Below are positions 15,348-24,677 of a DNA stretch of 33,279 bases, in pieces. Source of the stretch: an uncultured Lachnospiraceae bacterium (GTDB lineage Bacteria > Bacillota > Clostridia > Lachnospirales > Lachnospiraceae); assembly GCA_902783375.1 (NCBI GenBank), contig CACZQN010000013.1, positions 1-33,279 of the forward strand, written 5' to 3'. The notes under the pieces are model-generated. The model ran no database searches and was not told the origin of the DNA. It saw only the letters and a program-made list of their open reading frames with translations. The translations under genes and the position numbers were made by a program. The stretch's first letter is position 1. Each line of letters begins with the position of its first letter.

Positions 15348-15419
15348 TTATCCACATTTGACAAATCCCCATTTTTCGCGGAAAAGTGGTTATACACAGA
15401 GTTATCCACTTTATCCACA
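15348..15419 (+). promoter_or_regulatory. Cluster of four DnaA boxes upstream of secA
   Basis: TTATCCACA (15348-15356), TTATACACA (15390-15398), TTATCCACT (15402-15410) and TTATCCACA (15411-15419) lie within 72 bases in one orientation. Two are perfect DnaA boxes and two differ at one position; the last two are directly adjacent. An AT-rich segment follows (about 15430-15510). No dnaA, dnaN or rpmH is nearby, so this is more likely a DnaA-binding regulatory or titration site than oriC. The box identity is direct; the function is inferred. Confidence 0.75.
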
Positions 15420-15673
15420 GACGTAGAATGCGAAAAGATGTTTTGTTGAGTATGATAAAAATGCATTTTTGAAAAAAGGAATAAGATTCTGACTTGACAA
15501 TTATAATGGCTGACGACACGGTAAGATGTGTGTAATTTTCAGATTATTTTTTCGAAACCCGCCAGAATTCAACACGGATGCATGGTTGTCATCTTGCACG
15601 GAATATGTTAAGATATTACGATCGGAGCATAGCCGATTGTGAAGTAGAGATTCAACAGAGAAGGATTGGATTT

Positions 15674-18244
15674 ATGAGTATTCTTGATAAAATCATTGGG
15701 ACACACAGTGAACGGGAACTGAAGAGAATCCAGAAAACCGTCGATGCCATCGAGGCGAAAGAGCCGGAGATGGAAGCGCTGTCCGATGAGGCACTTCGTG
15801 CCAAGACCGATGAGTTTAAGAACCGCCTGGCGCAGGGAGAGACCCTGGATGACCTTCTGGTCGAGGCCTATGCGGTTGTCCGTGAAGCGGCAAAGCGTGT
15901 GCTGGGTCAGCGCCCGTTCCGGGTTCAGCTGATCGGTGCCATCATTCTGCACCAGGGCAGAATCTCCGAGATGAGAACCGGTGAAGGTAAGACGCTGGTT
16001 GCAACGATGCCGGCCTATCTGAACGCACTCGAAGGCCGCGGCGTTCATGTCGTCACTGTCAACGATTACCTCGCAAAGCGAGACAGTGACTGGATGGGCG
16101 ATGTCCATCGTTTCCTCGGACTGACGGTCGGCTGTATCCTTTCCGACATGGACAACGATACCCGCCGCGAGAATTATAACTGTGATATCACCTACGGAAC
16201 GAACAATGAGTTCGGTTTCGATTACCTGCGTGACAACATGGTGATCTACAAAGAGCAGCTGGTCATGCGGGAACTGCACTATGCGATCATCGACGAGGTC
16301 GACTCCGTCCTGATTGATGAAGCGAGAACGCCGCTGATCATCTCCGGACAGAGCGGAAAGTCAACGGCGCTGTATCAGGCAGCAGATCATCTGGCAACCC
16401 AGCTGGTCCGCGGCGAGTCCACCGGAGGAGAATCCAAGATGGATATCCTGATGGGCGAGCAGGCCGTAGAGACAGGAGACTTTGTCGTCAATGAGAAAGA
16501 CAAGAATGTCACCCTGACAGCAGACGGTGTCGCAAAGGTCGAGCGGTTCTTCCATATCGACAACCTGGCAGATGCCGAGAACCTGGAGATCCAGCATCAT
16601 GTAGACCTTGCGCTGCGTGCGCACTACCTGATGTTCCGGGATAAGGACTATATCGTCAAGGATGATCAGGTCCTGATTGTCGACGAGTTCACCGGCCGTG
16701 TCATGAACGGCAGACGGTACTCGGACGGTCTGCACCAGGCAATCGAGGCGAAGGAACATGTGAATGTGAAACGAGAGAGCAGAACGCTTGCAACCATCAC
16801 CTTCCAGAACTTCTTCAACAAGTACGACAAGAAGTGCGGTATGACCGGTACTGCACAGACGGAAGAAAAAGAATTCCGTGAGATCTACGGGATGGATGTT
16901 ATCGTGATCCCGACCAACCTTCCGGTCAAGCGAATCGACCATGAGGATGCGGTCTACAAGACCCGCCGCGAGAAGCTGAAAGCGGTTGTGGATGACATCG
17001 TGGAATCCCATCAGAAGGGACAGCCGGTCCTGGTCGGTACCGTATCGATTGAAAAGTCAGAAGAACTGTCTGACATGCTGAAGCGGAGAGGCATTCCACA
17101 TAAAGTCCTGAATGCGAAGTTCCACGAGCTGGAGGCGGAGATCGTTGCAGATGCAGGTCAGTACGGCGTCGTAACGATTGCAACCAACATGGCCGGCCGT
17201 GGTACCGATATCAAGCTGGGCGAGGGCGTCAAGGAGATCGGCGGTCTGAAGATCATCGGCACCGAGCGCCACGAATCCAGACGTATTGATAACCAGCTGC
17301 GCGGCCGTGCCGGACGTCAGGGAGATCCGGGTGAATCCCGTTTCTATCTGTCTCTTGAAGATGACCTGATGCGCCTGTTCGGATCCGAGAAGCTGATGAA
17401 GATGTTCGAGTCCCTTGGCATCGAAGAGGGCGAACAGATCCAGCACAAGATGCTCTCCAGTGCCATTGAGCGGGCACAGAAGAGAATTGAGAACAACAAC
17501 TTCGGTATTCGTAAGAACCTGCTGGATTATGACCAGGTCAACAACGAACAGCGTGAGATCATCTACGCGGAGCGCCGCAGAGTGCTTAACGGCGAGAGCA
17601 TGCGTGATGTCGTCTACAAGATGATTACAGACACGGTTGAGAATACGATCAGCTCCTGCATCCACGACGACCAGGCCGCTGAGGAATGGGATGTCGCAGA
17701 GGTGAACCGCCTCCTGCTGCCGATCATTCCGCTCGAACCGATCGTGCTGAGCGAACAGGAAGCAAAGCACATGAAGCGCGGTGAACTGATCCAGAAGGAA
17801 AAGGAAGCTGCGGTCAAGCTGTACGAAGAGAAAGAGACGCAGTTTGCACCGGAGCAGATGCGTGAGATTGAGCGCGTCATCCTCCTTCGTGTCATCGATA
17901 CCAAGTGGATGCAGCACATCGACGATATGGACCAGCTCCGCCAGGGCATCGGCCTGCAGGCGTATGCACAGCACGATCCGCTGGTCGAATACAAGCTTGC
18001 CGGCTACGAGATGTTTGAGGCAATGACGGCTGCCATCAGCGAGGATACGGTCCGGATGCTGATGCATATCCGTGTGGAAGAGAAGGTTGAGCGAGAAGAG
18101 GTTGCAAAGGCAACCGGAACCAACCGGGATGATACCTCGAAGAAGGCACCGGTCAAGCGTGCAACGAAGAAGATCATGCCGAACGATCCGTGTCCGTGCG
18201 GCAGCGGCAAGAAATATAAATTCTGTCATGGCAGAACCGCCTGA
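15674..18244 (+). CDS. secA: Preprotein translocase ATPase SecA
   Basis: SecA drives unfolded preproteins through the SecYEG channel using ATP. I place the start at ATG 15674 ([15 protein letters not shown]), with AGAAGGA upstream. The open frame extends 32 codons further up but that part does not resemble SecA. The 856-residue protein has Walker A MRTGEGKT (100-107), DEVD (207-210) followed by [15 protein letters not shown], and the second nucleotide-binding domain with [13 protein letters not shown] and [15 protein letters not shown]-terminal zinc SEC-C motif has C840, C842, C851 and H852. Length is typical. DnaA boxes lie in its upstream region, and no well-spaced promoter is evident there. 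It is followed at 83 bases by prfB, a common neighbour in Bacillota. Confidence 0.97.
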   Translation: MSILDKIIGTHSERELKRIQKTVDAIEAKEPEMEALSDEALRAKTDEFKNRLAQGETLDDLLVEAYAVVREAAKRVLGQRPFRVQLIGAIILHQGRISEMRTGEGKTLVATMPAYLNALEGRGVHVVTVNDYLAKRDSDWMGDVHRFLGLTVGCILSDMDNDTRRENYNCDITYGTNNEFGFDYLRDNMVIYKEQLVMRELHYAIIDEVDSVLIDEARTPLIISGQSGKSTALYQAADHLATQLVRGESTGGESKMDILMGEQAVETGDFVVNEKDKNVTLTADGVAKVERFFHIDNLADAENLEIQHHVDLALRAHYLMFRDKDYIVKDDQVLIVDEFTGRVMNGRRYSDGLHQAIEAKEHVNVKRESRTLATITFQNFFNKYDKKCGMTGTAQTEEKEFREIYGMDVIVIPTNLPVKRIDHEDAVYKTRREKLKAVVDDIVESHQKGQPVLVGTVSIEKSEELSDMLKRRGIPHKVLNAKFHELEAEIVADAGQYGVVTIATNMAGRGTDIKLGEGVKEIGGLKIIGTERHESRRIDNQLRGRAGRQGDPGESRFYLSLEDDLMRLFGSEKLMKMFESLGIEEGEQIQHKMLSSAIERAQKRIENNNFGIRKNLLDYDQVNNEQREIIYAERRRVLNGESMRDVVYKMITDTVENTISSCIHDDQAAEEWDVAEVNRLLLPIIPLEPIVLSEQEAKHMKRGELIQKEKEAAVKLYEEKETQFAPEQMREIERVILLRVIDTKWMQHIDDMDQLRQGIGLQAYAQHDPLVEYKLAGYEMFEAMTAAISEDTVRMLMHIRVEEKVEREEVAKATGTNRDDTSKKAPVKRATKKIMPNDPCPCGSGKKYKFCHGRTA

Positions 18245-18327
18245 GCAGAGAAAGAGCATATCGGACAGATAATGCTGTTGAAGACGATATAAGATAGACC
18301 GCCATCAGACAGAAAGAGGAATAGCGA

Positions 18328-19446
18328 ATGGTAGAACTGGATCAGTACAGACTGACACTGAATGGATATGCGAAACCGCTCGAAGAAGTGCGGGATGCGC
18401 TGGATCTTAACAACAAGGAACTGCGCCTCGAAGAAGTGAACCGCCTGATCTCGGAACCGGGATTCTGGGACAATGCAGACAAGGCCAATAAGACCATGCA
18501 GGAACTGGCCGAGCTGAAGAATGTCATCGAAGGATATAAGAAGCTGCATACCTCCTACGAGGATCTTGGCGCCCTGATCGAGATGGTGGATGAAGAAGGA
18601 GATCCGGGCATGGTCGCGGAAGTCGCAGAGGAGATGTCCGCCTTTGAGCAGGCATTCGACGCACTGCGGATTTCCACGCTGCTCTCCGGTGAATATGATA
18701 AGGACAATGCAATCCTGACGATCCACGCCGGGGCCGGCGGGACGGAGTCCTGCGACTGGGCGGGCATGCTGATGCGCATGTACCTGCGCTGGGCTGAGAA
18801 GAAGGGATTCAAGACCGAGATCCTCGATATACTCGACGGGGATGAAGCCGGCGTGAAGTCGGTCACCATCCAGATCGACGGGACCAATGCCTACGGCCTG
18901 CTGAAGAGCGAGCACGGGATTCACCGCCTGGTGCGGATTTCCCCGTTCAATGCTGCCGGCAAGCGCCAGACCTCCTTTGTATCCTGCGATGTGATGCCGG
19001 ATATCGAGGAGAATATTGAGATCGAGGTCCGCGACGAGGACATCCGGATCGATACCTACCGTTCGAGCGGTGCCGGCGGACAGCACATCAATAAGACATC
19101 CTCCGCGATCCGGATTACCCATTTCCCGACAGGAATTGTGGTGACCTGCCAGAATGAGCGTTCCCAGCTGCAGAACAAGGATAAGGCAATGCAGATGCTG
19201 AAGGCAAAGCTCTATATCCTGAAGCAGCAGGAGAATGAAGCCAAAGAAGCGGGCATCAGAGGAGAACAGAAGGATATCGCCTGGGGAAGCCAGATCCGTT
19301 CCTATGTCCTGCAGCCATATACCATGGTCAAGGATCATCGGACGAACGAGGAATCCGGGAACGCGCAGGCCGTGCTTGACGGCGATATTGACCGGTTTAT
19401 CAATGCATATCTGAAGTGGAAGAGCACGGGGCGCACTGCTGCCTGA
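18328..19446 (+). CDS. prfB: Peptide chain release factor 2
   Basis: RF2 terminates translation at UAA and UGA. The 372-residue protein has the UGA-specific SPF motif in RISPFNAAGKR and the catalytic GGQ loop in SSGAGGQHINKT, the glutamine of which is normally methylated. The frame is continuous from MVELDQYRLTL, at a position matching normal RF2 N-termini, with no in-frame UGA and no CTTTGAC slippery site. This prfB therefore does not use the autoregulatory +1 frameshift known in many bacteria. AGAGGA precedes the ATG. It sits between secA and hom, 15 bases before hom, likely in the same transcript. Confidence 0.97.
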   Translation: MVELDQYRLTLNGYAKPLEEVRDALDLNNKELRLEEVNRLISEPGFWDNADKANKTMQELAELKNVIEGYKKLHTSYEDLGALIEMVDEEGDPGMVAEVAEEMSAFEQAFDALRISTLLSGEYDKDNAILTIHAGAGGTESCDWAGMLMRMYLRWAEKKGFKTEILDILDGDEAGVKSVTIQIDGTNAYGLLKSEHGIHRLVRISPFNAAGKRQTSFVSCDVMPDIEENIEIEVRDEDIRIDTYRSSGAGGQHINKTSSAIRITHFPTGIVVTCQNERSQLQNKDKAMQMLKAKLYILKQQENEAKEAGIRGEQKDIAWGSQIRSYVLQPYTMVKDHRTNEESGNAQAVLDGDIDRFINAYLKWKSTGRTAA

Positions 19447-19461
19447 TGGGAGACAGAAACG

Positions 19462-20667
19462 ATGGTATATATCGGTATAGTTGGTTACGGAACGGTTGGC
19501 TCCGGTGTTTATGAAGTACTCCGGACGAACAGAGAGAGCATTGCAAGACGCGCAGGGGAAGAGATTGCAGTGAAGCGGATCTGCGACCTCAGAGAATTTC
19601 CGAACGATCCTGCCAGTGATCTGATCACACACGAGTATAACGATCTGATTGAAGACGAAGAGATCCAGATCATCGTGGAGACGATGGGCGGGACGAAACC
19701 GGCATATGCCTTCGTGAAGTCTGCGCTGCTTGCAGGAAAGAGTGTCTGCACCTCCAACAAGGAGCTGGTAGCAGAGTACGGCTCTGAGCTGATTGAACTG
19801 GCAAAGGAGAGAAATCTGAATTTCTTCTTTGAGGCGAGCGTGGGCGGCGGTATTCCGATTATCCGGCCACTGAACCAGGCGCTGACGGCAGATGAGATCA
19901 TGGAGATCCGCGGCATCCTGAACGGGACCACGAATTATATCCTGACCAAGATGAGCCGTGAGGGGTCTGACTATGCATCTGCCCTCAAAGAGGCGCAGGA
20001 GATGGGCTATGCCGAGCGGAATCCGGAAGCAGATGTGGAAGGATTCGACGCCTGCAGAAAGATTGCCATCCTGACTTCGCTGGCTTACGGCATGCAGGTG
20101 GATTACCAGGATATCGATACCGAAGGCATCACGAAGATCACCAAGCAGGATATGGACTATGCGAAAGCACTCGATGCAGCGGTGAAGCTGATCGGGGAGA
20201 GCCGCAGAGAGCAGGGGAAGGTCTACGCCAGAGTGGCGCCGCTCCTGATCGATTCGTCCCATCCGCTCTACTCGGTCAACGATGTCTTCAACGCCATCTT
20301 TGTCAAGGGCAATGTCCTGGGTGACGTCATGTTCTATGGCCGCGGCGCCGGGAAACTGCCGACGGCAAGTGCGGTCGTTGCAGACGTGGTGGATGCGGTG
20401 AAGCACCGCGGAACCCATGTTGTGACGCTCTGGAGCAGCAAGAAGCTGATTCTCGGAGATTCGGATGAGGCGATGAACCGCTTCTTTGTCCGCGTCCCGA
20501 AGAACCAGAAGGAGAAGGCCATCGAGGCGTTCGGCAATGTGAGTGAAGTCATCTCCGATAAAGTGCGCGGGGAATTTGCCTTTATCACGGAGAAGATGAA
20601 AGAAGGAAGCTTTAAGGAAAAGACGAAGGATCTCGATGTGATCAACCGGATTCGCGTCGGCTTCTGA
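19462..20667 (+). CDS. hom: Homoserine dehydrogenase
   Basis: The enzyme reduces aspartate semialdehyde to homoserine using NAD(P)H, leading to threonine and methionine. The 401-residue protein has an N-terminal Rossmann domain (GIVGYGTVGSGV, 5-16) and the family catalytic region GILNGTTNYILTKM with the following EAQEMGYAERNPEADVEG. A C-terminal ACT-like segment (about 325-395) is the usual threonine feedback domain. It begins 15 bases after prfB and precedes aspartate kinase by 56 bases, so the first and third enzymes of the aspartate pathway are co-located. No attenuator or riboswitch is visible between them. Confidence 0.96.
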   Translation: MVYIGIVGYGTVGSGVYEVLRTNRESIARRAGEEIAVKRICDLREFPNDPASDLITHEYNDLIEDEEIQIIVETMGGTKPAYAFVKSALLAGKSVCTSNKELVAEYGSELIELAKERNLNFFFEASVGGGIPIIRPLNQALTADEIMEIRGILNGTTNYILTKMSREGSDYASALKEAQEMGYAERNPEADVEGFDACRKIAILTSLAYGMQVDYQDIDTEGITKITKQDMDYAKALDAAVKLIGESRREQGKVYARVAPLLIDSSHPLYSVNDVFNAIFVKGNVLGDVMFYGRGAGKLPTASAVVADVVDAVKHRGTHVVTLWSSKKLILGDSDEAMNRFFVRVPKNQKEKAIEAFGNVSEVISDKVRGEFAFITEKMKEGSFKEKTKDLDVINRIRVGF

Positions 20668-20723
20668 TCAGATGATCAGAACAGCAATACAGTATAGATA
20701 ATGGATGGAAGTGTAAGAGAAGT

Positions 20724-22070
20724 ATGAAAGTCGTAAAGTTTGGTGGAAGCTCCCTGGCAAATGCGGAGCAGTTCGAAAAGGTAGGCGAGATTATCCGGTC
20801 TGACAGCGAGCGCCGCTATGTGGTGCCGTCTGCGCCGGGAAAGCGGTTCAGCGGGGATACCAAGGTCACGGATCTGCTGTATCAGGCACATGCTGCTGCG
20901 GAAGCGGCGAATGAGGCCTCCGGGGATCCGGAGAAGATTGCGGTGCTTGACGGCGTCCTGGCAGAGATCAGAAGCCGCTATCAGGAGATCATTGACGGAC
21001 TCGGAATCGATCTGTCTCTGGAGCAGGAATTTGTGACGATCCGCAGAAATCTTCTCGGATCGGCGGACAAGGATTATGCGGCATCACGCGGGGAATACCT
21101 GAACGGGATCGTGATGGCCAATTACCTCGGCTATGAATTCATCGATGCGGCAGAGGTGATCATCTTTGCCGGCGACGGGGAATTTGACAGCGAGAAGACC
21201 AACGATGTCCTGGCAAAGCGCCTGAAAGACATCGACAGGGCAGTTATTCCGGGATTTTACGGCGCCTATGAAGACGGGAGAGTGCATACATTTTCCCGCG
21301 GCGGATCCGACATCACCGGCTCGATCGTTGCCCGCGCCGTCCGTGCGGATGTCTATGAGAACTGGACAGATGTCTCCGGCTTCCTGGTGGCAGATCCGCG
21401 CATCATCGAGAACCCGCAGCGGATCGAGACCATCACCTACAGAGAGCTCCGGGAGCTTGCCTACATGGGCGCTTCCGTCCTGCATGAAGATGCGATCTTC
21501 CCGGTCAGAAGGGAAGGCATCCCGATCAACATCCGGAACACCAATCATCCGGAGGATGAGGGAACCTGGATTGTGGAAAGTACAGTGAAGAAGTCCAAGT
21601 ATATCATCACCGGTATTGCCGGCAAGCAGGGCTTCTGCGCGATCAACATTGATAAAGATATGATGAATTCCGAGATCGGCTTCGGGCGCAAGGTCCTGCA
21701 GGCCTTCGAGGAGAATGAACTGTCCTTCGAGCATATGCCTTCGGGAATCGATACCATGACGGTCTTCGTGGAGCAGGATCAGTTCATCGAGAAAGAGCAG
21801 AGAGTGGTCTCTGCCATTCACAGAAGAGTCCATCCGGATACCATCTATATTGATTCGGATCTGGCACTGATCGCCGTCGTCGGCCGTGGGATGAAATCCA
21901 CCCGTGGTACCGCCGGCAGGATCTTTGCCGCGCTTGCCCATGCGCACATCAACATCCGGATGATCGATCAGGGCTCGAGTGAGCTGAATATCATCATCGG
22001 CGTGGACAATGCGGATTTCCAGACCGCAATCCGGGCAATTTACGATATTTTTGTTACTACACAGATGTAA
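20724..22070 (+). CDS. lysC: Aspartate kinase with ACT domains
   Basis: This enzyme phosphorylates aspartate, the committed step to lysine, threonine and methionine. The 448-residue protein has the start motif VVKFGGSSLA (3-12), the amino-acid kinase region TFSRGGSDITGSIVARAV and VSGFLVADPRI. Two C-terminal ACT domains (about 300-370 and 378-445, including LIAVVGRGM and INIRMIDQGSSELNIIIG) give allosteric control. Unlike the alpha/beta B. subtilis type it looks monofunctional and full length, without an obvious internal start. The ribosome-binding site is weak (AGAGAAG). It is co-oriented with hom upstream and tex nine bases downstream. Which end-product inhibits it is not readable. Confidence 0.93.
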   Translation: MKVVKFGGSSLANAEQFEKVGEIIRSDSERRYVVPSAPGKRFSGDTKVTDLLYQAHAAAEAANEASGDPEKIAVLDGVLAEIRSRYQEIIDGLGIDLSLEQEFVTIRRNLLGSADKDYAASRGEYLNGIVMANYLGYEFIDAAEVIIFAGDGEFDSEKTNDVLAKRLKDIDRAVIPGFYGAYEDGRVHTFSRGGSDITGSIVARAVRADVYENWTDVSGFLVADPRIIENPQRIETITYRELRELAYMGASVLHEDAIFPVRREGIPINIRNTNHPEDEGTWIVESTVKKSKYIITGIAGKQGFCAINIDKDMMNSEIGFGRKVLQAFEENELSFEHMPSGIDTMTVFVEQDQFIEKEQRVVSAIHRRVHPDTIYIDSDLALIAVVGRGMKSTRGTAGRIFAALAHAHINIRMIDQGSSELNIIIGVDNADFQTAIRAIYDIFVTTQM

Positions 22071-22079
22071 GGAGAATCT

Positions 22080-24227
22080 ATGGTTTCACAGAGCGCGAAG
22101 ATCGCGAAAGAACTGGGAGTCGCCACCTGGCAGGTGGACGCGGTGATTGAACTGATCGATGAGGGGAATACCATCCCGTTCATCGCCCGTTACCGGAAAG
22201 AGAAACACGGGGATATGGGTGATGAGAAGCTTCGTGCCCTGGACGAGAGACTGCGCTATCTCCGGAATCTGGACGAGAAGAAGCAGACGGCGATCGCTGC
22301 CATTGAAGAGCAGGGAAAGCTGACAGAAGAGCTTCGCGCACAGATTGAAAATGCAGAGACGCAGGCGGAGGTGGAGGATCTCTACCGCCCCTACCGCCAG
22401 AAGAGAAAGACCAGAGCTTCGGTCGCGAAGGAAGCCGGCCTTGAGCCGCTGGCGAACCTTCTGCTGCTGCAGCAGCTGAAGCACCCGGCCGAGGAGGAGG
22501 CGAAGGCCTTCGTGGATCCGGAGAAGGGCGTGGCAGATACCGCCGCCGCGCTGCAGGGTGCAAAGGACATCATAGCAGAGAGCATCTCGGATGAGGCCGT
22601 CTATCGTACCTGGATCCGGGATATCATGATGAAAGAGGGAACCATTGCATCCGAAGCAGTGGATGAGAAGGCGACCTCTGTCTATGAGAATTATTATCAC
22701 TATGAAGAAGCACTGAAGAAAGTCGCCGGCCACCGCATCCTTGCCCTGAACCGCGGGGAGAAGGAGAAGATGCTCGTGGTCCGCCTCGTGGCTCCGGAGG
22801 AGAGAATCCTGGAGTACCTGAAGCGGCAGGTCATCCACGGCGAGAATCCATATACGACACCGCTGCTGGCGGAGGCAGTGGAGGATTCCTATACCCGTCT
22901 GATCGCACCGTCCGTCGAGCGGCAGATCCGGAATGAGCTGACCGAGAAGGCGGAAGACGGCGCGATTCATGTCTTCGGGTCGAACCTGACCCAGCTCCTG
23001 ATGCAGCCGCCGATCGCCGGCAAGACGGTGCTCGGCTGGGACCCGGCGTTCCGGACAGGCTGCAAGATTGCCGTTGTTGACGGAACCGGTAAGGTGCTTG
23101 ATACGACGGTAGTTTATCCGACGGCACCGCAGAACCGTGTGGACGAAGCGACATCCGTGATCGGACGGCTTGTTTCCAAGTACGGCGTGGATGTCATCTC
23201 TGTCGGGAACGGGACCGCTTCCAGAGAGTCCGAGCAGATCATCGTCGGGATGATCAAGACCTTCAAGAGACCGGTTTCCTACGTGATTGTCAACGAGGCC
23301 GGCGCATCGGTCTATTCGGCAAGCAAAGCAGGAACAGAAGAATTCCCGACCTTCGATGTCGGGGAGCGCAGCGCCGCTTCCATTGCAAGAAGACTGCAGG
23401 ATCCGCTGGCAGAACTGGTGAAGATCGAGCCGAAGGCGATCGGTGTCGGTCAGTACCAGCATGACATGAACCAGAAGAAACTTTCCGATACCCTGACCGG
23501 TGTCGTGGAGGACTGCGTCAATAAGGTCGGCGTGGACCTGAATACCGCCTCCGCCGCCCTGCTGACCTACGTTTCCGGCCTGACGAAAACAACGGCGAAG
23601 AACATCGTCACCTACCGGGAAGAGAATGGGTCCTTCAAAAACAGAAAAGAACTGCTGAAGGTCGCAAAGCTGGGACCGAAGGCATTTGAACAGTGTGCCG
23701 GCTTCTTAAGAATCCGCGGCGGCGTAGAGCCGCTCGATGTCACAGGCGTGCATCCGGAGTCCTACGAAGCGGCGAAAAAACTGATTGCAAAGATGGGGAT
23801 CACGGCAGACCAGTTGAAAGCCGGCGTGCCGGGCCTCTCGAAGAAAGTGAAGAACCAGAAGGCGCTTGCAGAGGAGCTTGGAATCGGCGAGATGACCCTT
23901 GCGGATATCCTGAAAGAGCTTGAAAAGCCGGGCAGAGATCCGCGTGAGGATCTGCCGAAGCCGGTGCTCCGGACGGATGTCCTGGATATGAAGGACCTGA
24001 AACCGGGGATGGTGCTGACCGGGACCGTGCGGAACGTCATCGATTTCGGCGTATTTGTCGATATCGGCGTGCACCAGGACGGCCTTGTGCATATCTCCGA
24101 GATTTCAAAAGAGCGCTTTGTCAAGCATCCGCTGGATGTGGTGAAGGTCGGCGATATCGTGGATGTGAAAGTCCTGTCGGTCGACCCGGTCAAGAAGCGG
24201 ATTGCACTCAGTATGAAACAGGTGTGA
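22080..24227 (+). CDS. tex: Tex family S1 RNA-binding protein
   Basis: Tex proteins are conserved nucleic-acid-binding factors associated with transcription and stress tolerance. The 715-residue protein has the family layout: helical N-terminal domain (AKELGVATWQVDAVIELIDEG, TIPFIARYRKE), YqgF/RNase H-like domain (KTVLGWDPAFRTGCKIAVVDG, about 317-337), helix-hairpin-helix domain (SGLTKTTAKNIVTYREENG, LGPKAFEQCAGFLRI) and C-terminal S1 domain (LTGTVRNVIDFGVFVDIG... DGLVHISEIS). AGGAG is five bases before the ATG. It overlaps the tsaE region closely and probably shares its transcript. Confidence 0.96.
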   Translation: MVSQSAKIAKELGVATWQVDAVIELIDEGNTIPFIARYRKEKHGDMGDEKLRALDERLRYLRNLDEKKQTAIAAIEEQGKLTEELRAQIENAETQAEVEDLYRPYRQKRKTRASVAKEAGLEPLANLLLLQQLKHPAEEEAKAFVDPEKGVADTAAALQGAKDIIAESISDEAVYRTWIRDIMMKEGTIASEAVDEKATSVYENYYHYEEALKKVAGHRILALNRGEKEKMLVVRLVAPEERILEYLKRQVIHGENPYTTPLLAEAVEDSYTRLIAPSVERQIRNELTEKAEDGAIHVFGSNLTQLLMQPPIAGKTVLGWDPAFRTGCKIAVVDGTGKVLDTTVVYPTAPQNRVDEATSVIGRLVSKYGVDVISVGNGTASRESEQIIVGMIKTFKRPVSYVIVNEAGASVYSASKAGTEEFPTFDVGERSAASIARRLQDPLAELVKIEPKAIGVGQYQHDMNQKKLSDTLTGVVEDCVNKVGVDLNTASAALLTYVSGLTKTTAKNIVTYREENGSFKNRKELLKVAKLGPKAFEQCAGFLRIRGGVEPLDVTGVHPESYEAAKKLIAKMGITADQLKAGVPGLSKKVKNQKALAEELGIGEMTLADILKELEKPGRDPREDLPKPVLRTDVLDMKDLKPGMVLTGTVRNVIDFGVFVDIGVHQDGLVHISEISKERFVKHPLDVVKVGDIVDVKVLSVDPVKKRIALSMKQV

Positions 24228-24238
24228 GGAGGCTTGCA

Positions 24239-24661
24239 TTGACAGTATATGAAAGTCACAGCGCAGAGGAGACCTTTCAGATCGGGAAAGCGATCGGGGA
24301 GGCTGCAGAGCCGGGGATGATCTATTGCCTTGATGGTGATCTCGGCGTCGGGAAAACCGTGCTGACCCAGGGCGTGGCTGCCGGGCTCGGCGAGAGTGAG
24401 GCTGTCAATTCACCGACCTTTACGATTGTGCAGGAATATCACGGCGGCAGAATTCCGCTGTATCATTTTGATGTATACAGAATCGGAGATCCTGAGGAGA
24501 TGGAGGAGATCGGCTACGACGATTATTTCTTCGGAGACGGCATCTGTCTGATCGAGTGGGCGGACCTGATCCGGGAGCTGATCCCGGAAGAGGCCAGATG
24601 GATCACGATTGAGAAAGACCTGGGAAAGGGTCTTGACTACAGGCGGATCACGGTCCGCTGA
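24239..24661 (+). CDS. tsaE: tRNA t6A37 synthesis ATPase TsaE
   Basis: TsaE is the ATPase that, with TsaB and TsaD, supports transfer of threonylcarbamoyl to A37 of ANN-decoding tRNAs. I choose TTG 24239 because AGGAGG lies six bases upstream; a GTG at 24224 would overlap the tex stop and precede the Shine-Dalgarno. The 140-residue protein has Walker A GDLGVGKT (33-40), SPTFTIVQEY and the conserved HFDVYR and LIEWAD motifs. Length is normal. It is followed by tsaB-rimI after 16 bases, and tsaD is three genes away. Confidence 0.93.
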   Translation: MTVYESHSAEETFQIGKAIGEAAEPGMIYCLDGDLGVGKTVLTQGVAAGLGESEAVNSPTFTIVQEYHGGRIPLYHFDVYRIGDPEEMEEIGYDDYFFGDGICLIEWADLIRELIPEEARWITIEKDLGKGLDYRRITVR

Positions 24662-24677
24662 GGAGGAACAACAGAAC

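Noticed and set aside
15494-15507. TTGACA and TATAAT close together upstream of secA
   Set aside because: They are separated by only two bases and neither has a partner at proper spacing, so I do not call a secA promoter from them.
15348-15510. Chromosomal replication origin
   Set aside because: DnaA boxes and AT-rich DNA are present, but dnaA, dnaN, rpmH and other origin markers are absent; retained only as an alternative to a regulatory cluster.
15578-15673. N-terminal extension of SecA by 32 residues
   Set aside because: No ribosome-binding site at 15578 and no resemblance to SecA N-termini, whereas ATG 15674 has both.
18226-20418. 730-residue open frame on minus opposite prfB/hom
   Set aside because: Antisense shadow of two clear genes; no recognisable motif or start signal.
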